Assembly: GCA_005884685.1 (NCBI GenBank)
Contig: VBAH01000014.1
Span: 1 to 64,000, forward strand
Length of the DNA: 64,000 nt
Direction: 5' to 3'
DNA from: Alphaproteobacteria bacterium
GTDB taxonomy: Bacteria > Pseudomonadota > Alphaproteobacteria > Rhizobiales > Xanthobacteraceae
Position numbers and translations under genes: made by a program. Positions within the stretch are counted from its first letter, which is position 1, and each line of letters starts with the position of its first letter. Shown piece by piece: positions 17,854-26,157 of this stretch. The notes under the pieces were generated by a model. That model was not told the DNA's origin. It ran no database searches and saw only the letters and a program-made list of their open reading frames with translations.

Positions 17854-17857
17854 GCGG
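17789..17857. repeat. Dispersed palindromic repeat overlapping the 3' end of mtnA
   Basis: Ends CCGCTCGTCCCCGCGAAAGCGG and the inverted CCGCTTACGCGGGAATGAGCGG. It is the same family as the copies at 29514, 30396, 38848, 39797, 46279 and 60830. It encodes the final residues and stop of mtnA. Confidence 0.85.
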
Positions 17858-17918
17858 AGAGCGTGGCCGCCGCCTAATTCGTACTTGATTTGTTCGCGCG
17901 ACATGGCATCGTCGTGCC

Positions 17919-18398
17919 ATGCCCGCGAACGCCCTCGCCTCAGTTCCCCCGGACGGCCGCCAGTCGCAGACCGCGCTCGCAGTCGCGCGCGGCACCAAGC
18001 GGCTGCTGCACCAGTTCGGCTTCTCGGCGGTGAGCGAACTCGCGCTGCCGTCCGGACGGCGCGCCGACCTGGTGGCGCTGAACACGGCGAGCGAGATCTG
18101 GATCGTCGAGATCAAGTCCTCGATCGAGGATTTTCGCGCCGACGGCAAATGGACGGACTACCGCGCGCATTGCGACCGGCTGTTCTTCGCCACCACGGTG
18201 GAAGTGCCATGCGAGATCTTCCCGAAGGACACCGGGCTGATCGTCGCCGACGCGTTCGGCGCGCATGTCGTATGCGAGGCGCCGGAGCACCGCCTGCATG
18301 CCTCGACGCGCAAGAGCATGATGCTCACCTTCGCGCGCTGCGCCGCGCTGCGGCTGCAGGCGCTGGCCGATCCGCAGGGGCCGTACACGGAATTCTAG
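17919..18398 (+). CDS. MmcB family DNA repair protein
   Basis: This 159-residue protein matches the alphaproteobacterial MmcB group (named from Caulobacter mitomycin-C-inducible repair). It has a PD-(D/E)xK nuclease-like core: Asp in SGRRADLVAL near 51, and Glu-x-Lys in WIVEIKSS near 66-73, followed by DFRADGKWTDYR. The second half contains CDRLFFATT and PKDTGLIVADAFG, also typical. It acts in SOS-associated DNA repair in Caulobacter; whether it is a nuclease has not been settled to my knowledge. Start ATG 17919 gives the standard length. It is followed by an exported hydrolase after 29 bases. Confidence 0.85.
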   Translation: MPANALASVPPDGRQSQTALAVARGTKRLLHQFGFSAVSELALPSGRRADLVALNTASEIWIVEIKSSIEDFRADGKWTDYRAHCDRLFFATTVEVPCEIFPKDTGLIVADAFGAHVVCEAPEHRLHASTRKSMMLTFARCAALRLQALADPQGPYTEF

Positions 18399-18427
18399 GC
18401 GAAAATATCTCCGCTGGAGAGATCGCC

Positions 18428-19297
18428 ATGACGCTACGGTGCACGGGAACGAGGCCGATCGCGTTCGTTCTGATCCGCATCCTGATGCTTTGCGCCATCA
18501 ACTCGCCCGCCTCGGCAGCCGAGCGCGTGCAGTTCGACAGCGCGCGCTATCAGGTCGGGCCATTGCAGCGCCGCCTCGCACTGGAACGCCACGAATCCAT
18601 CTTGCCGCAGCCCGTCGAAACGGTGGATGGCTACCTGACCAAGCCGGAAGGGCCAGGCCCGTTTGCGGCGCTCGTGCATCTGCATGGCTGCGGCGGCCTG
18701 CCGCCCACCGTGAAGAGGAGTGCCGATCATTTCTGGGCCGAGCGCCTCGCCGCGTGGGGCTACGTGGTCCTTGTCGTCGACAGCTTCACGTCGCGTCATA
18801 TCGGCAATACCTGTTCGGGGGAATATGCGCCGCGCGTTGCCGATGCTTATGGCGCGCTCGCCTGGCTCACACGCCAGCCGTTCGTCGATCCGCAACGCGT
18901 CGGCGTGATCGGCTTTTCGGCCGGTGGCATTGCTGCCTTGTCACTGGCCGAGTCGCGCGATTTCGAGCTGTTCGAGGAGGAAGTCGCGCATCGCTTCAAG
19001 GCGGCTGTCGCTTACTATCCGGCCTGCGTAACGGACGGCAACGTGAAAATCCCGACATTGGTCATGATCGGGGAGCTCGACGATTGGTCGCCCGCCGCAC
19101 GCTGCAGCGGGATGATGAAGCGGCGCAAGCCAGAGATTCCCGTGCGTCTCATCGTCTATCCGGGCGCGCACCACGTGTTCGATGCGCCGGGCCCTGGCCG
19201 GCGCTATTTCGGACACTGGCTTGAATACAACGCAGCTGCCGCCGAACACGCGAGCGAGGAGGTCCGCCAGTTTCTCGCGCGGCACCTGTCGCGCTGA
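18428..19297 (+). CDS. Exported dienelactone hydrolase-family protein
   Basis: This 289-residue protein begins with an N-terminal hydrophobic signal (about 11-30, ending near SPASA-AE). It is followed by an alpha/beta-hydrolase domain of the dienelactone hydrolase type: LHGCGG near 90, nucleophile elbow GFSAGG near 159-164, acid in GELDDW, and His in PGAHHVFDAPG near 247. Secretion to the periplasm is likely, so it is not the classical cytoplasmic chlorocatechol enzyme; it may be an esterase of unknown substrate. The ATG at 18428 follows GGAGAG. The upstream open frame runs through mmcB and was excluded. Several cysteines in the mature part could form disulfides. Confidence 0.82.
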   Translation: MTLRCTGTRPIAFVLIRILMLCAINSPASAAERVQFDSARYQVGPLQRRLALERHESILPQPVETVDGYLTKPEGPGPFAALVHLHGCGGLPPTVKRSADHFWAERLAAWGYVVLVVDSFTSRHIGNTCSGEYAPRVADAYGALAWLTRQPFVDPQRVGVIGFSAGGIAALSLAESRDFELFEEEVAHRFKAAVAYYPACVTDGNVKIPTLVMIGELDDWSPAARCSGMMKRRKPEIPVRLIVYPGAHHVFDAPGPGRRYFGHWLEYNAAAAEHASEEVRQFLARHLSR

Positions 19298-19380
19298 CCC
19301 TTCCGCCGCACGGCATGCTTCGTCATGCGACGAAGCAATTCGCGATGCCACGTCCCGGCGCATCGATGTAACATCGCCGG

Positions 19381-20580
19381 GTGATCACGCGGCGTTCCGA
19401 GACAATCGACGAATCCTCAGCCCGCTATTTCGGCTGGCGCGTAGTCGCCGCGTGTTTCCTGATGGCGCTCGCCTGCTGGGGTTTCGGGCTCTACGGCCAC
19501 AGCGTCTATCTCGCCGAGCTGCAGCGCCTGCACGGCTGGCCGCCCTCGCTGATCGCCGGCGCCAGCACCGCGACCTACCTGCTCAATGCTTGCCTCGTGA
19601 TCTTCACCAGCAACGCGCTGGCGCGCTTCGGCGCGCGGCGCTTCGTGCTGTTCGGCGTGGCGGCGCTCGCAACCGCGATCGTGCTGCTCGCGCTCGCGCG
19701 CGAGCCCTGGCAGGTCTACGCGGCGTATCTCGCGATGTCGTTCGGCTGGCTCGGCTTGGGCCTCGTCACCATTCCGACGATCATCAGCCAGTGGTTCACG
19801 CGGCGGCGCGGACTGGCGATTTCGCTCGCGCTCAACGGCGCAAGCTTCGGCGGCATCGTGGTCGCGCCCGCGCTGGTTGGCCTGATCGCATTCACCGGGT
19901 TCACCGATGCAATGCTGATCGCCGCCGCCGTGATGGTGGCGATCCTGGTGCCGGCCGTTCTGCTGTGGGTGCCCTCGCAGGCGGCGACGCCGGTGCCGCC
20001 AGTGTCGGCGGCGCCCGCCTGGACGCGGCGCGATGCGCTCACCAGCCTGCCGTTCTGGACCGTGTCGGGGCCGTTCGCGCTCGCGCTGGTCGCGCAGGTC
20101 GCCTTCATCGTGCACCAGATCGCCTTCATGGAGCCGATCGTCGGGCGCGCGCAGGCGGCACTCTCGGTGTCGGTGATGACCACATTCGCGGTGATCGGGC
20201 GGCTCACGCTCGGCGCCGTGGTCGACCGGCTCGACCCGCGCTGGATCTCGTCGGTGTCGATGTTCAGCCAGGCGATCGCGCTGTTTTGCATGACGCGCAC
20301 CGGCGACTCGGCGCTGCTGCTTGCGTGCTGCGCCGCTTACGGCTTCTCGGTCGGCAATATCATCACGCTGCCCGCGCTGATCGTGCAGCGTGAGTTTCCC
20401 CCCGCGGCCTTCGGCATGGTGCTGGGGCTCTCGACCGCGCTCGGCACCTTCGCGGGCGCGCTCGGCCCCGGCCTGATCGGCCTGATCCGCGCGGCGGCGG
20501 GCGATTACACGGCGGCGCTCATGGTGTGCGTGGCGCTGAAACTCGCCGGCGGAGCCTTCGTGCTGGTGCGAAAACGTTAA
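19381..20580 (+). CDS. MFS transporter (monocarboxylate / oxalate-formate antiporter-like)
   Basis: A 399-residue carrier with about twelve membrane helices in two six-helix halves. The loop QWFTRRRGLAISLALNG between helices 4 and 5 is characteristic of the monocarboxylate/oxalate:formate group of the major facilitator superfamily. The central loop (about 200-220) is Pro/Ala-rich. Translation starts at GTG 19381, followed by MITRRSET-like residues before helix 1. It is monocistronic by position. The substrate is probably a small organic acid, which is inference from the subfamily only. Confidence 0.85.
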   Translation: MITRRSETIDESSARYFGWRVVAACFLMALACWGFGLYGHSVYLAELQRLHGWPPSLIAGASTATYLLNACLVIFTSNALARFGARRFVLFGVAALATAIVLLALAREPWQVYAAYLAMSFGWLGLGLVTIPTIISQWFTRRRGLAISLALNGASFGGIVVAPALVGLIAFTGFTDAMLIAAAVMVAILVPAVLLWVPSQAATPVPPVSAAPAWTRRDALTSLPFWTVSGPFALALVAQVAFIVHQIAFMEPIVGRAQAALSVSVMTTFAVIGRLTLGAVVDRLDPRWISSVSMFSQAIALFCMTRTGDSALLLACCAAYGFSVGNIITLPALIVQREFPPAAFGMVLGLSTALGTFAGALGPGLIGLIRAAAGDYTAALMVCVALKLAGGAFVLVRKR

Positions 20581-20694
20581 TCCAATCACAGTCGTTCTGC
20601 AGAATTCCTCACGAATGCGCGGCTTTCATCAAGGTCTCGCCGCAAAGCGGCCGTCACATCAGGAAAATCCATCCCGCGCACGGGGGAACCCCTG

Positions 20695-21507
20695 ATGATC
20701 GCTGCCGTCTCGCAACTCGTGCCTTACGCGGTGAAATCCTGCCGCCAGATCGTGCCGCCGGTGGTCGCCACGCTGATCGCAGCCGGGCTTATTTCCGCCT
20801 ACAACCGCGCGTTCTCGACCCACCTGCAGCAGCCGCGCATGAGCGCGCTGCACGAGGTGGCCATCGCCGAGGGCACGGTCGCGCCGATCACCACGGTCGG
20901 CATGACCAGGCCCCCTGCCGCGCCGGCACCGGCGGTGACCGAGACCATCACGATCTACGAGGACGCGATCGCACCGGAGCGCCTGGCCGAGAAGGACCTG
21001 GGCGAGGAAGCCGGCAAGGATCAGGCGGCATTCAAGGTGGCCGAGCCGGCGCCGGCGCCGGTGCGGACCGCTGGCCCGCCGCCGGGCGTTGAGCCAAAGG
21101 TCGAGCCGCATCGCGTCGCGTCGATCGAAGCGGCGCAGCCGGTGCAGCCCGTGGTGCGCGCCCCCGTGCCGCTGATCGTCGCCATGCCGCCGCCGGTCGT
21201 CGCGCCGCCTGCAGGCGTCGTCGTGGCCGTGCCGGCACCGGTGCAGCAGCCGGCCTACCAGCCGGCGCCGGTGAGCGTCGGCGCGGCGCCGGTGGTGACG
21301 GTGCCGGATCGTCCAACTGTGCGGCCTCCCGAAGAGCTGCAGCTGCAGCTGCAGCTGCAGCAGCAGCAGCAGCAGCAGCCGGCGCAGGGGCCGCTCGGCA
21401 AGTTCGTGCATGCGATGAAGCCTTCGACCTGGTTTGCCGCAGCGCGCCAGCTCGGCCAGAAGATCGAGGATACCGGCAACGAGATCCTGCCGAACATCCG
21501 GCAGTAG
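20695..21507 (+). CDS. Hypothetical membrane-anchored Pro/Ala/Gln-rich protein
   Basis: This 270-residue protein has one hydrophobic segment near the N-terminus (about 21-37, VVATLIAAGLISAY). A long low-complexity Pro/Ala/Val region (about 75-215) follows, then a tract of alternating Leu-Gln becoming poly-Gln (about 215-227), and a conserved-looking C-terminus (FVHAMKPSTWFAAARQLGQKIEDTGNEIL). The tract is encoded by CTG/CAG repeats at 21337-21378. The protein probably sits at the inner membrane with an extended periplasmic or cytoplasmic arm. No known domain is recognised and no function is proposed. The start follows GGGGGAACCCCTG, so a Shine-Dalgarno is present. It lies beside the actRS genes but on the opposite strand. 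Confidence 0.7.
   Translation: MIAAVSQLVPYAVKSCRQIVPPVVATLIAAGLISAYNRAFSTHLQQPRMSALHEVAIAEGTVAPITTVGMTRPPAAPAPAVTETITIYEDAIAPERLAEKDLGEEAGKDQAAFKVAEPAPAPVRTAGPPPGVEPKVEPHRVASIEAAQPVQPVVRAPVPLIVAMPPPVVAPPAGVVVAVPAPVQQPAYQPAPVSVGAAPVVTVPDRPTVRPPEELQLQLQLQQQQQQQPAQGPLGKFVHAMKPSTWFAAARQLGQKIEDTGNEILPNIRQ
21337..21378. repeat. CTGCAG/CAG microsatellite in coding sequence
   Basis: Four CTGCAG units followed by six to seven CAG triplets, encoding Leu-Gln repeats then poly-Gln. Such short repeats can change length by slippage without loss of frame. Confidence 0.85.
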
Positions 21508-21518
21508 TTCTTGATTCC

Positions 21519-21636
21519 GTCATGCCCGGCCTTGTGCCGGGCATCCACGACTCGCTTACTTTGGTCCAGAAAATGTGGATGGCCGGGACAGGAGGGCGTT
21601 TACCCCCGTCTTCGACGGGCTATGCCCGGCCATGAC
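21519..21636. repeat. Dispersed palindromic repeat between convergent genes
   Basis: Starts GTCATGCCCGGCC and ends GGCCATGAC, with an inner GGGCGTTTACCCCCGTCTTCGACGG unit. It separates the hypothetical protein from convergent actR and may terminate both transcripts. Confidence 0.7.
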
Positions 21637-21646
21637 GCAAGCTGCA

Positions 21647-22210
21647 TCACTTCGGCGCGCGCTTGGCCAAAATCCGCTGCAGGGTGCGCCGGTGCATGTT
21701 GAGACGGCGCGCCGTCTCCGAGACGTTGCGGTTGCACAGCTCGTAGACACGCTGGATGTGCTCCCAGCGCACGCGGTCAGCCGACATCGGATTTTCCGGC
21801 GGCTCGGCGGCGCGCCCTTCGATTGCGAGCAGCGCGTTCACCACGTCGTCCGCGTCCGCGGGCTTCGCCAGATAGTCGATCGCGCCGAGCTTCACGGCGT
21901 TCACCGCGGTTGCGATGTTGCCATAGCCGGTCAGCACAACGCCGTGCGCCTCGGGGCGGCGCTTCTTCAACGCCGAAATCACGTCGAGGCCGTTGCCGTC
22001 GCCGAGCCGCATGTCGACCACCGCGTAGAACGGCGGGGCCTTCTCGACCTGCAGCAGCCCGTCGGCGACGGTCTCGGCGGTCGACACCGCGAAGCCGCGG
22101 CTCTCCATCGCGCGCGCGAGCCTTGTGAGGAACGACTTGTCGTCCTCCACGATCAGGAGCGTGCGCTCACCCGGGATTGGCGCAGGCGCCGCATCGGTCA
22201 TCGTCATCAT
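21647..22210 (-). CDS. actR: Redox response regulator ActR/RegA/PrrA
   Basis: This 187-residue regulator has a receiver domain (LLIVEDDKSFL at 18-28, phospho-acceptor Asp66 in VVDMRLGDG, Lys in LAKPADADD) and a C-terminal Fis-type helix-turn-helix (NVSETARRLNMHRRTLQRIL, about 163-182). The RRLNMHRRTLQR sequence is the near-invariant RegA/ActR recognition helix. It controls photosynthesis, nitrogen fixation, respiration or acid tolerance genes in related bacteria. I use ATG 22210, the first of clustered methionines, because GGAG lies five bases upstream; a longer frame to 22261 lacks this. It is 47 bases downstream of actS and surely co-transcribed. Confidence 0.95.
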   Translation of the reverse strand: MMTMTDAAPAPIPGERTLLIVEDDKSFLTRLARAMESRGFAVSTAETVADGLLQVEKAPPFYAVVDMRLGDGNGLDVISALKKRRPEAHGVVLTGYGNIATAVNAVKLGAIDYLAKPADADDVVNALLAIEGRAAEPPENPMSADRVRWEHIQRVYELCNRNVSETARRLNMHRRTLQRILAKRAPK

Positions 22211-22257
22211 GACGTCTCCTATACCATACGCACAGCTATGTGGCGGCGTTTCCCCGC

Positions 22258-23574
22258 TCAAGTGGCCCGGGGCGCCTCGGACACTTCGAAATCGCCGCGC
22301 GACCAGCGCACGTGCACCACGGCGCCCCGTGCCGGCGGCTGCCGGTTGAGGAACGCGAGGCCCGCGCCGGAGCGCTCCAGCAGGGTCTTGGCAATGAAGA
22401 AGCCGAGCCCGAGACCGCTCTCCTCGGCCTCACCCGCGGGCCTGTGGCGGCTCGTCACATAGGGCTCGCCGATGCGGCGCATGATCTCCGGCGGGAAACC
22501 CGGCCCGTCGTCCGAGATCGTCACCGCGACATCCTGCTCGCTCCAGCGCACCGCGATCTCGACGCGCTGTTTCGCGAAGTCGACGGCGTTCTCGACGAGA
22601 TTGCCCAGCCCGTAAAGAACCGCCGGCGAGCGCGCGACCACCGGCTCCCCGTCACGGTCTTCCGGCAGCACGATATCGATCGCGATGCCGAAATTACGAT
22701 GCGGCGCCACGACCTCCTCGATCAGCGTCGAGAACTTTACGCGCTCGAACGGCGCCCACTCCGAGGGAAGCGCGGAGAGCTTGCCGAGAATCTCGCGGCA
22801 GCGCTGCGCCTGCTCGCGCAACAGCCTCACGTCCGCGGTGTGCGGCGAGTCCGGACCGAGCGCATGCTCGAGCTCCTTCGCCACCACCGCAATCGTGGAC
22901 AATGGCGTGCCGAGCTCGTGCGCGGCGGCGGCCGCGAGTCCGTCGAGCTGGGAGAGATGCTGCTCGCGCGCCAGTACCAGCTCGGTCGCGATGAGCGCGT
23001 CCGCCATCAGGCGGCCCTCCTCGGCGACCTGCCAGGCGTAAGACCCGATGAACACGATCGCGACGAGGTTCGCCACCCAGGTCGCGAAGATGTAGAGCGA
23101 CGGAAATTCCATCGGCTGCGCGCTCGACCACGGCAGCGGCCAGTAGAAATAGGCAATCAAGGTCGACGTCGCGAGCGCGAACACGCCGAGCGGCAGCGTG
23201 TAGCGCAACGGCAGCGAAATCGCCGCGACCGACACCGGCGCAAGGATGAAGAATGCAAAAGGATTTTCGAGCCCACCCGTCAGGATCATCAGGACGGTCA
23301 GCTGGGCGATGTCGTAGGCGAGCAGCCACGCCACCGCGCCGGGCGGGAGCCGCTGCACGTTGCGGAAGTGCATGCTCATCGCGACGTTGAGCCAGGCCGA
23401 GAGCGCGATGAAGGCGAGGCAGGCGGCGAGCGGCAGTTCGAACTCGAGCCAGTAATGCACCACCAGCACGGTGATGGTCTGGCCGATCACGGCGAACCAG
23501 CGCAGCGCGATCAGCGTCTTGAGGCGCACGGTACGCGGCGCATGCGCGATCTGGTCTGGCGCGAGTGAGGCCAT
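22258..23574 (-). CDS. actS: Redox sensor histidine kinase ActS/RegB/PrrB
   Basis: This 438-residue kinase has six N-terminal membrane helices. The quinone-sensing heptapeptide GGLENPF is at 100-106. The H-box AAAAHELGTPLS contains the phospho-acceptor His219. A cysteine 40 residues later (AQRCREI, Cys259) corresponds to the redox-active Cys265 of Rhodobacter RegB. The ATPase domain has NLVENAVDFA, DDGPGFP and GLGLGFFIAKTLLERSGA. Thus both known redox inputs are present. It phosphorylates ActR, encoded just downstream. The start MASLAPDQIAHAP at 23574 matches the usual short N-terminus; no strong Shine-Dalgarno is seen, and longer in-frame extensions look non-coding. Confidence 0.95.
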   Translation of the reverse strand: MASLAPDQIAHAPRTVRLKTLIALRWFAVIGQTITVLVVHYWLEFELPLAACLAFIALSAWLNVAMSMHFRNVQRLPPGAVAWLLAYDIAQLTVLMILTGGLENPFAFFILAPVSVAAISLPLRYTLPLGVFALATSTLIAYFYWPLPWSSAQPMEFPSLYIFATWVANLVAIVFIGSYAWQVAEEGRLMADALIATELVLAREQHLSQLDGLAAAAAHELGTPLSTIAVVAKELEHALGPDSPHTADVRLLREQAQRCREILGKLSALPSEWAPFERVKFSTLIEEVVAPHRNFGIAIDIVLPEDRDGEPVVARSPAVLYGLGNLVENAVDFAKQRVEIAVRWSEQDVAVTISDDGPGFPPEIMRRIGEPYVTSRHRPAGEAEESGLGLGFFIAKTLLERSGAGLAFLNRQPPARGAVVHVRWSRGDFEVSEAPRAT

Positions 23575-23636
23575 GCGCGGCAGCGTAGCCGAGATGCGGG
23601 CAGCGCGCAGGCACCAAGGTCTCGCGCGGCGCTGCC

Positions 23637-23741
23637 CTAGGAGTACCAAAATGAAATGAGCGCAACGGCTGCGAGAGCGATCGACAGCAACCAGACCGCA
23701 AAGAATTTCCAGCCCGGCATGTGTGTAACCAAAGATTGCAT
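23637..23741 (-). CDS. Possible small membrane protein, 34 aa
   Basis: The frame reads MQSLVTHMPGWKFFAV and continues as one uncharged hydrophobic helix to FWYS. A weak AGGG precedes the ATG. It lies in the less GC-rich gap upstream of actS, on the same strand. Single-helix small proteins are easily predicted by chance, so this is only a candidate. Confidence 0.25.
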   Translation of the reverse strand: MQSLVTHMPGWKFFAVWLLSIALAAVALISFWYS

Positions 23742-24061
23742 AGCCCTGCCAGCGTAACAATAGGAGAGCGGTCGCGTCCATCGAATACTTGCGGAAATGC
23801 TGCGCCTTGGCCGCAACGTAAGGTCAATGTGCCGATACATCTTTTCGTAAGCGTCTACGTAAACGACAACCAGCGCCCGCCGCGCCGCCTCCGGTAAACC
23901 CGAGAGAGAACCGGATGGCAACCTCGCGCAGACTGTGTACCCGCCGCCTGTGCCCTGCAAGTAATTGAAAAAGAGGCTATAGTCCGCTCCGGACCGGCTG
24001 CGGTCTTCTTTTGCCGGCATCGCCCGGCAGCATCACCGGTTCGAGTAACGGCGGGCAAGTC
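23742..24061. other. Intergenic stretch between actS and a divergent histidine kinase
   Basis: About 320 bases, visibly lower in GC than the flanks. It must hold promoters for both directions. I see no clear gene, hairpin terminator or known operator in it. Confidence 0.4.
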
Positions 24062-25951
24062 ATGGGGCGTTGGATTGCCGCGCTGGCGTTGGGCATCGCA
24101 TTGGCGGTCTCGACCGGGTGGGCCTGGCCGACGCCGGCCGCAGCGCGCAAGGTCGGGCCTCCGAAACGGGTTCTTTTACTGCACTCGCTCGGACCGCAAT
24201 TTCCCCCCTGGAATACGATTGCGATCAATTTCCGCGAGCAACTGAGAAGCCAATCGCCGCACCCGATCGACCTGTATGAAGCCTCGCTTCAATCCTACCG
24301 TTTTGGCGCCGCTGAAGAGCAGAAGCCGTTCATCGATTATCTCCGTTCCCTGTTTGCCGAGCGCGGACTTGACCTGGTGATTGCGCTGGGCGCGCCGGCG
24401 GCCCGTTTTTTCCTGCTGAACCGCCCGGAAATCTTTCCCGGCACTCCCCTGCTTCTCGCCGCGGCGGACGAGCGCACGTTCAGTCCAACCGAGCTCGGCC
24501 ATAACGATACCGCGGTCGCGACCCGGTTCGATCAGCTGCGGCAGATCGAAGACATCCTGCAACTGCTGCCGGACACCACCGAGATCGCCGTGGTCATCGG
24601 CGATTCGCCGCTGGAGAGATTTTGGGTCGAACGCCTGCAGCACTCGTTTGAACGCTTCGCCGGCCGCGTCAATTTCCGCTGGTTCAATACGCTCTCGGCG
24701 GATGAGATGGTGCAGCAGGTGCGCGAGCTGCCCGCGCACTCGGCGATCTACTATGGAACCGTGCGCGTCGACGCGCAGGGTGTCCCGCAAGAGGGAGACA
24801 GCCTGTTCGGGCGCATTCGTGAGGCCGCCCAGGCGCCCATCTTCAGCTACATCGACAATCATTTTGGCCAGGGCATCGTCGGCGGGCCGCTTCTCTCCAG
24901 CTACGAGATCGGGCGGCGGACGGCCGCGGTCGCCGGCCGCATCCTGGGCGGCGAAACCCCCGGCGACATCAAAACGCCGACGGTGGAATTGAGCACACCG
25001 CTCTATGATTGGCGTGAGCTTCAACGCTGGAAGGTCAGCGAGAGCCGCCTGTCGCCAGGCAGCATCGTGCAGTTTCGCGAGCCGACCGCGCTGGAACGTT
25101 ACCGCGTGCAAATCCTGGCGATTGCCGCCGCGTTCCTGTTGCAGACGCTCCTGATCGGCTGGTTCCTGCATGAACACCGGCGCCGCCGGATCGCCGAGAC
25201 CGAATCGTTACAGCTGGTCAATGACCTCGCGCGGATGAACCGGTTCGCCACCGCCGGACAACTGGCGGCCTCGATCGCTCATGAAATTCGCCAGCCGCTG
25301 TCGGCGATCGTGACCGCTTCCACCGCCGGTCTGAACTGGCTGCGGCGAGCGACGCCCGACCTCGCCGAGGCGCGCCTTGCCATGGAAACGGCGGTCGAAC
25401 AGAGCCATCGGGCCGACGACGTCATCAAGGGGGTCGGCGCCCTGTTCAGGAACGAGGCGCAGGAGCGCCGTCGAGTCGATCTCAACGAGCTTGTTGAGCA
25501 GGTCCTTGCGATCACGGCTCAGTCCAGGGCGTCGCATGCCATCGGGCTCGATGCCGATTTGACACCGGACGCGCCTGTCGTGATGGGCCATCCCATTCAG
25601 CTGCAACAGGTCATTTTGAATCTGGTCATGAATGCCGTGGAGGCCATGCGCGACTCCGCAGACCCCGCGCGCATGTTGCGAATCCAGAGCGCGGTGCGGG
25701 CGGACGGCACCGCGCTGATCAGGATCAGGGATACCGGCCCGGGCGTCGACCCGAAGGTGGCCGACAACATGTTCCAGCCATTCTTCACGACCAAGCCGGG
25801 CGGCATGGGAATGGGGCTTTCCATCTGCAAGACCATCATCGAGGCGCACGGCGGATCGCTGACTGCGACGCCGAACAGCCCGCACGGGATGGACTTTCAG
25901 ATCGTCCTGCCGCGCGAGCGCCCGCGGCCCGCCGGCGGGCGCCGGCCGTGA
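24062..25951 (+). CDS. Hybrid-sensor histidine kinase with ABC substrate-binding-like periplasmic domain
   Basis: This 629-residue protein has a signal peptide (WIAALALGIALAVSTGWAW), then about 300 periplasmic residues resembling ABC_sub_bind proteins: RVLLLHSLGPQFPPWN, VIALGAPAARFFL, AIYYGTVRVDAQG, GGPLLSSYEIGRRTA. A membrane helix follows at about 347-370. The cytoplasmic kinase has the H-box SIAHEIRQPLSA (His407), N-box VILNLVMNAVEAM, DTGPGVDP and FFTTKPGGMGMGLSICK. It should sense a small periplasmic ligand and phosphorylate an unknown regulator; no response regulator adjoins it, so it is an orphan. The ATG at 24062 was chosen over a TTG upstream. The HEIRQPL box places it with the PAS/GHKL kinases of the FixL/DctB-like type. 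Confidence 0.85.
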   Translation: MGRWIAALALGIALAVSTGWAWPTPAAARKVGPPKRVLLLHSLGPQFPPWNTIAINFREQLRSQSPHPIDLYEASLQSYRFGAAEEQKPFIDYLRSLFAERGLDLVIALGAPAARFFLLNRPEIFPGTPLLLAAADERTFSPTELGHNDTAVATRFDQLRQIEDILQLLPDTTEIAVVIGDSPLERFWVERLQHSFERFAGRVNFRWFNTLSADEMVQQVRELPAHSAIYYGTVRVDAQGVPQEGDSLFGRIREAAQAPIFSYIDNHFGQGIVGGPLLSSYEIGRRTAAVAGRILGGETPGDIKTPTVELSTPLYDWRELQRWKVSESRLSPGSIVQFREPTALERYRVQILAIAAAFLLQTLLIGWFLHEHRRRRIAETESLQLVNDLARMNRFATAGQLAASIAHEIRQPLSAIVTASTAGLNWLRRATPDLAEARLAMETAVEQSHRADDVIKGVGALFRNEAQERRRVDLNELVEQVLAITAQSRASHAIGLDADLTPDAPVVMGHPIQLQQVILNLVMNAVEAMRDSADPARMLRIQSAVRADGTALIRIRDTGPGVDPKVADNMFQPFFTTKPGGMGMGLSICKTIIEAHGGSLTATPNSPHGMDFQIVLPRERPRPAGGRRP

Positions 25952-25965
25952 CCGGGGGCGGCCGC

Positions 25966-26157
25966 TCAGTGCATGCGCTGATAGCGCGGCGCGAACTGGT
26001 CGAATGCCACGACCGCGCTGCCGTCCAGGCACATCAGCGCCGCGCGCGCCTCGCATACTGAACAAGACTTCGCGCGATACTCGATGCTTCCTGAATGCGG
26101 ATGACTGCCGTTCGAGACTTCCACGTAGATGCACCGGCACTCGAACGATTCAAACAT
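25966..26157 (-). CDS. Small Cys-rich hypothetical protein, 63 aa
   Basis: The frame begins MFESFECRCIYVEVSNGSHP and contains six cysteines (two as CRC near 7-9, then CSVC near 32-35 and one more near 43), suggesting metal binding or disulfides. The ATG at 26157 has GGAGAC six bases upstream, good support for translation. It converges with the orphan histidine kinase gene, with only 14 bases between stops. No homologue is recognised by eye. The Cys-x-Cys and Cys-x-x-Cys spacing resembles small zinc-ribbon-like proteins but is not diagnostic. Confidence 0.55.
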   Translation of the reverse strand: MFESFECRCIYVEVSNGSHPHSGSIEYRAKSCSVCEARAALMCLDGSAVVAFDQFAPRYQRMH

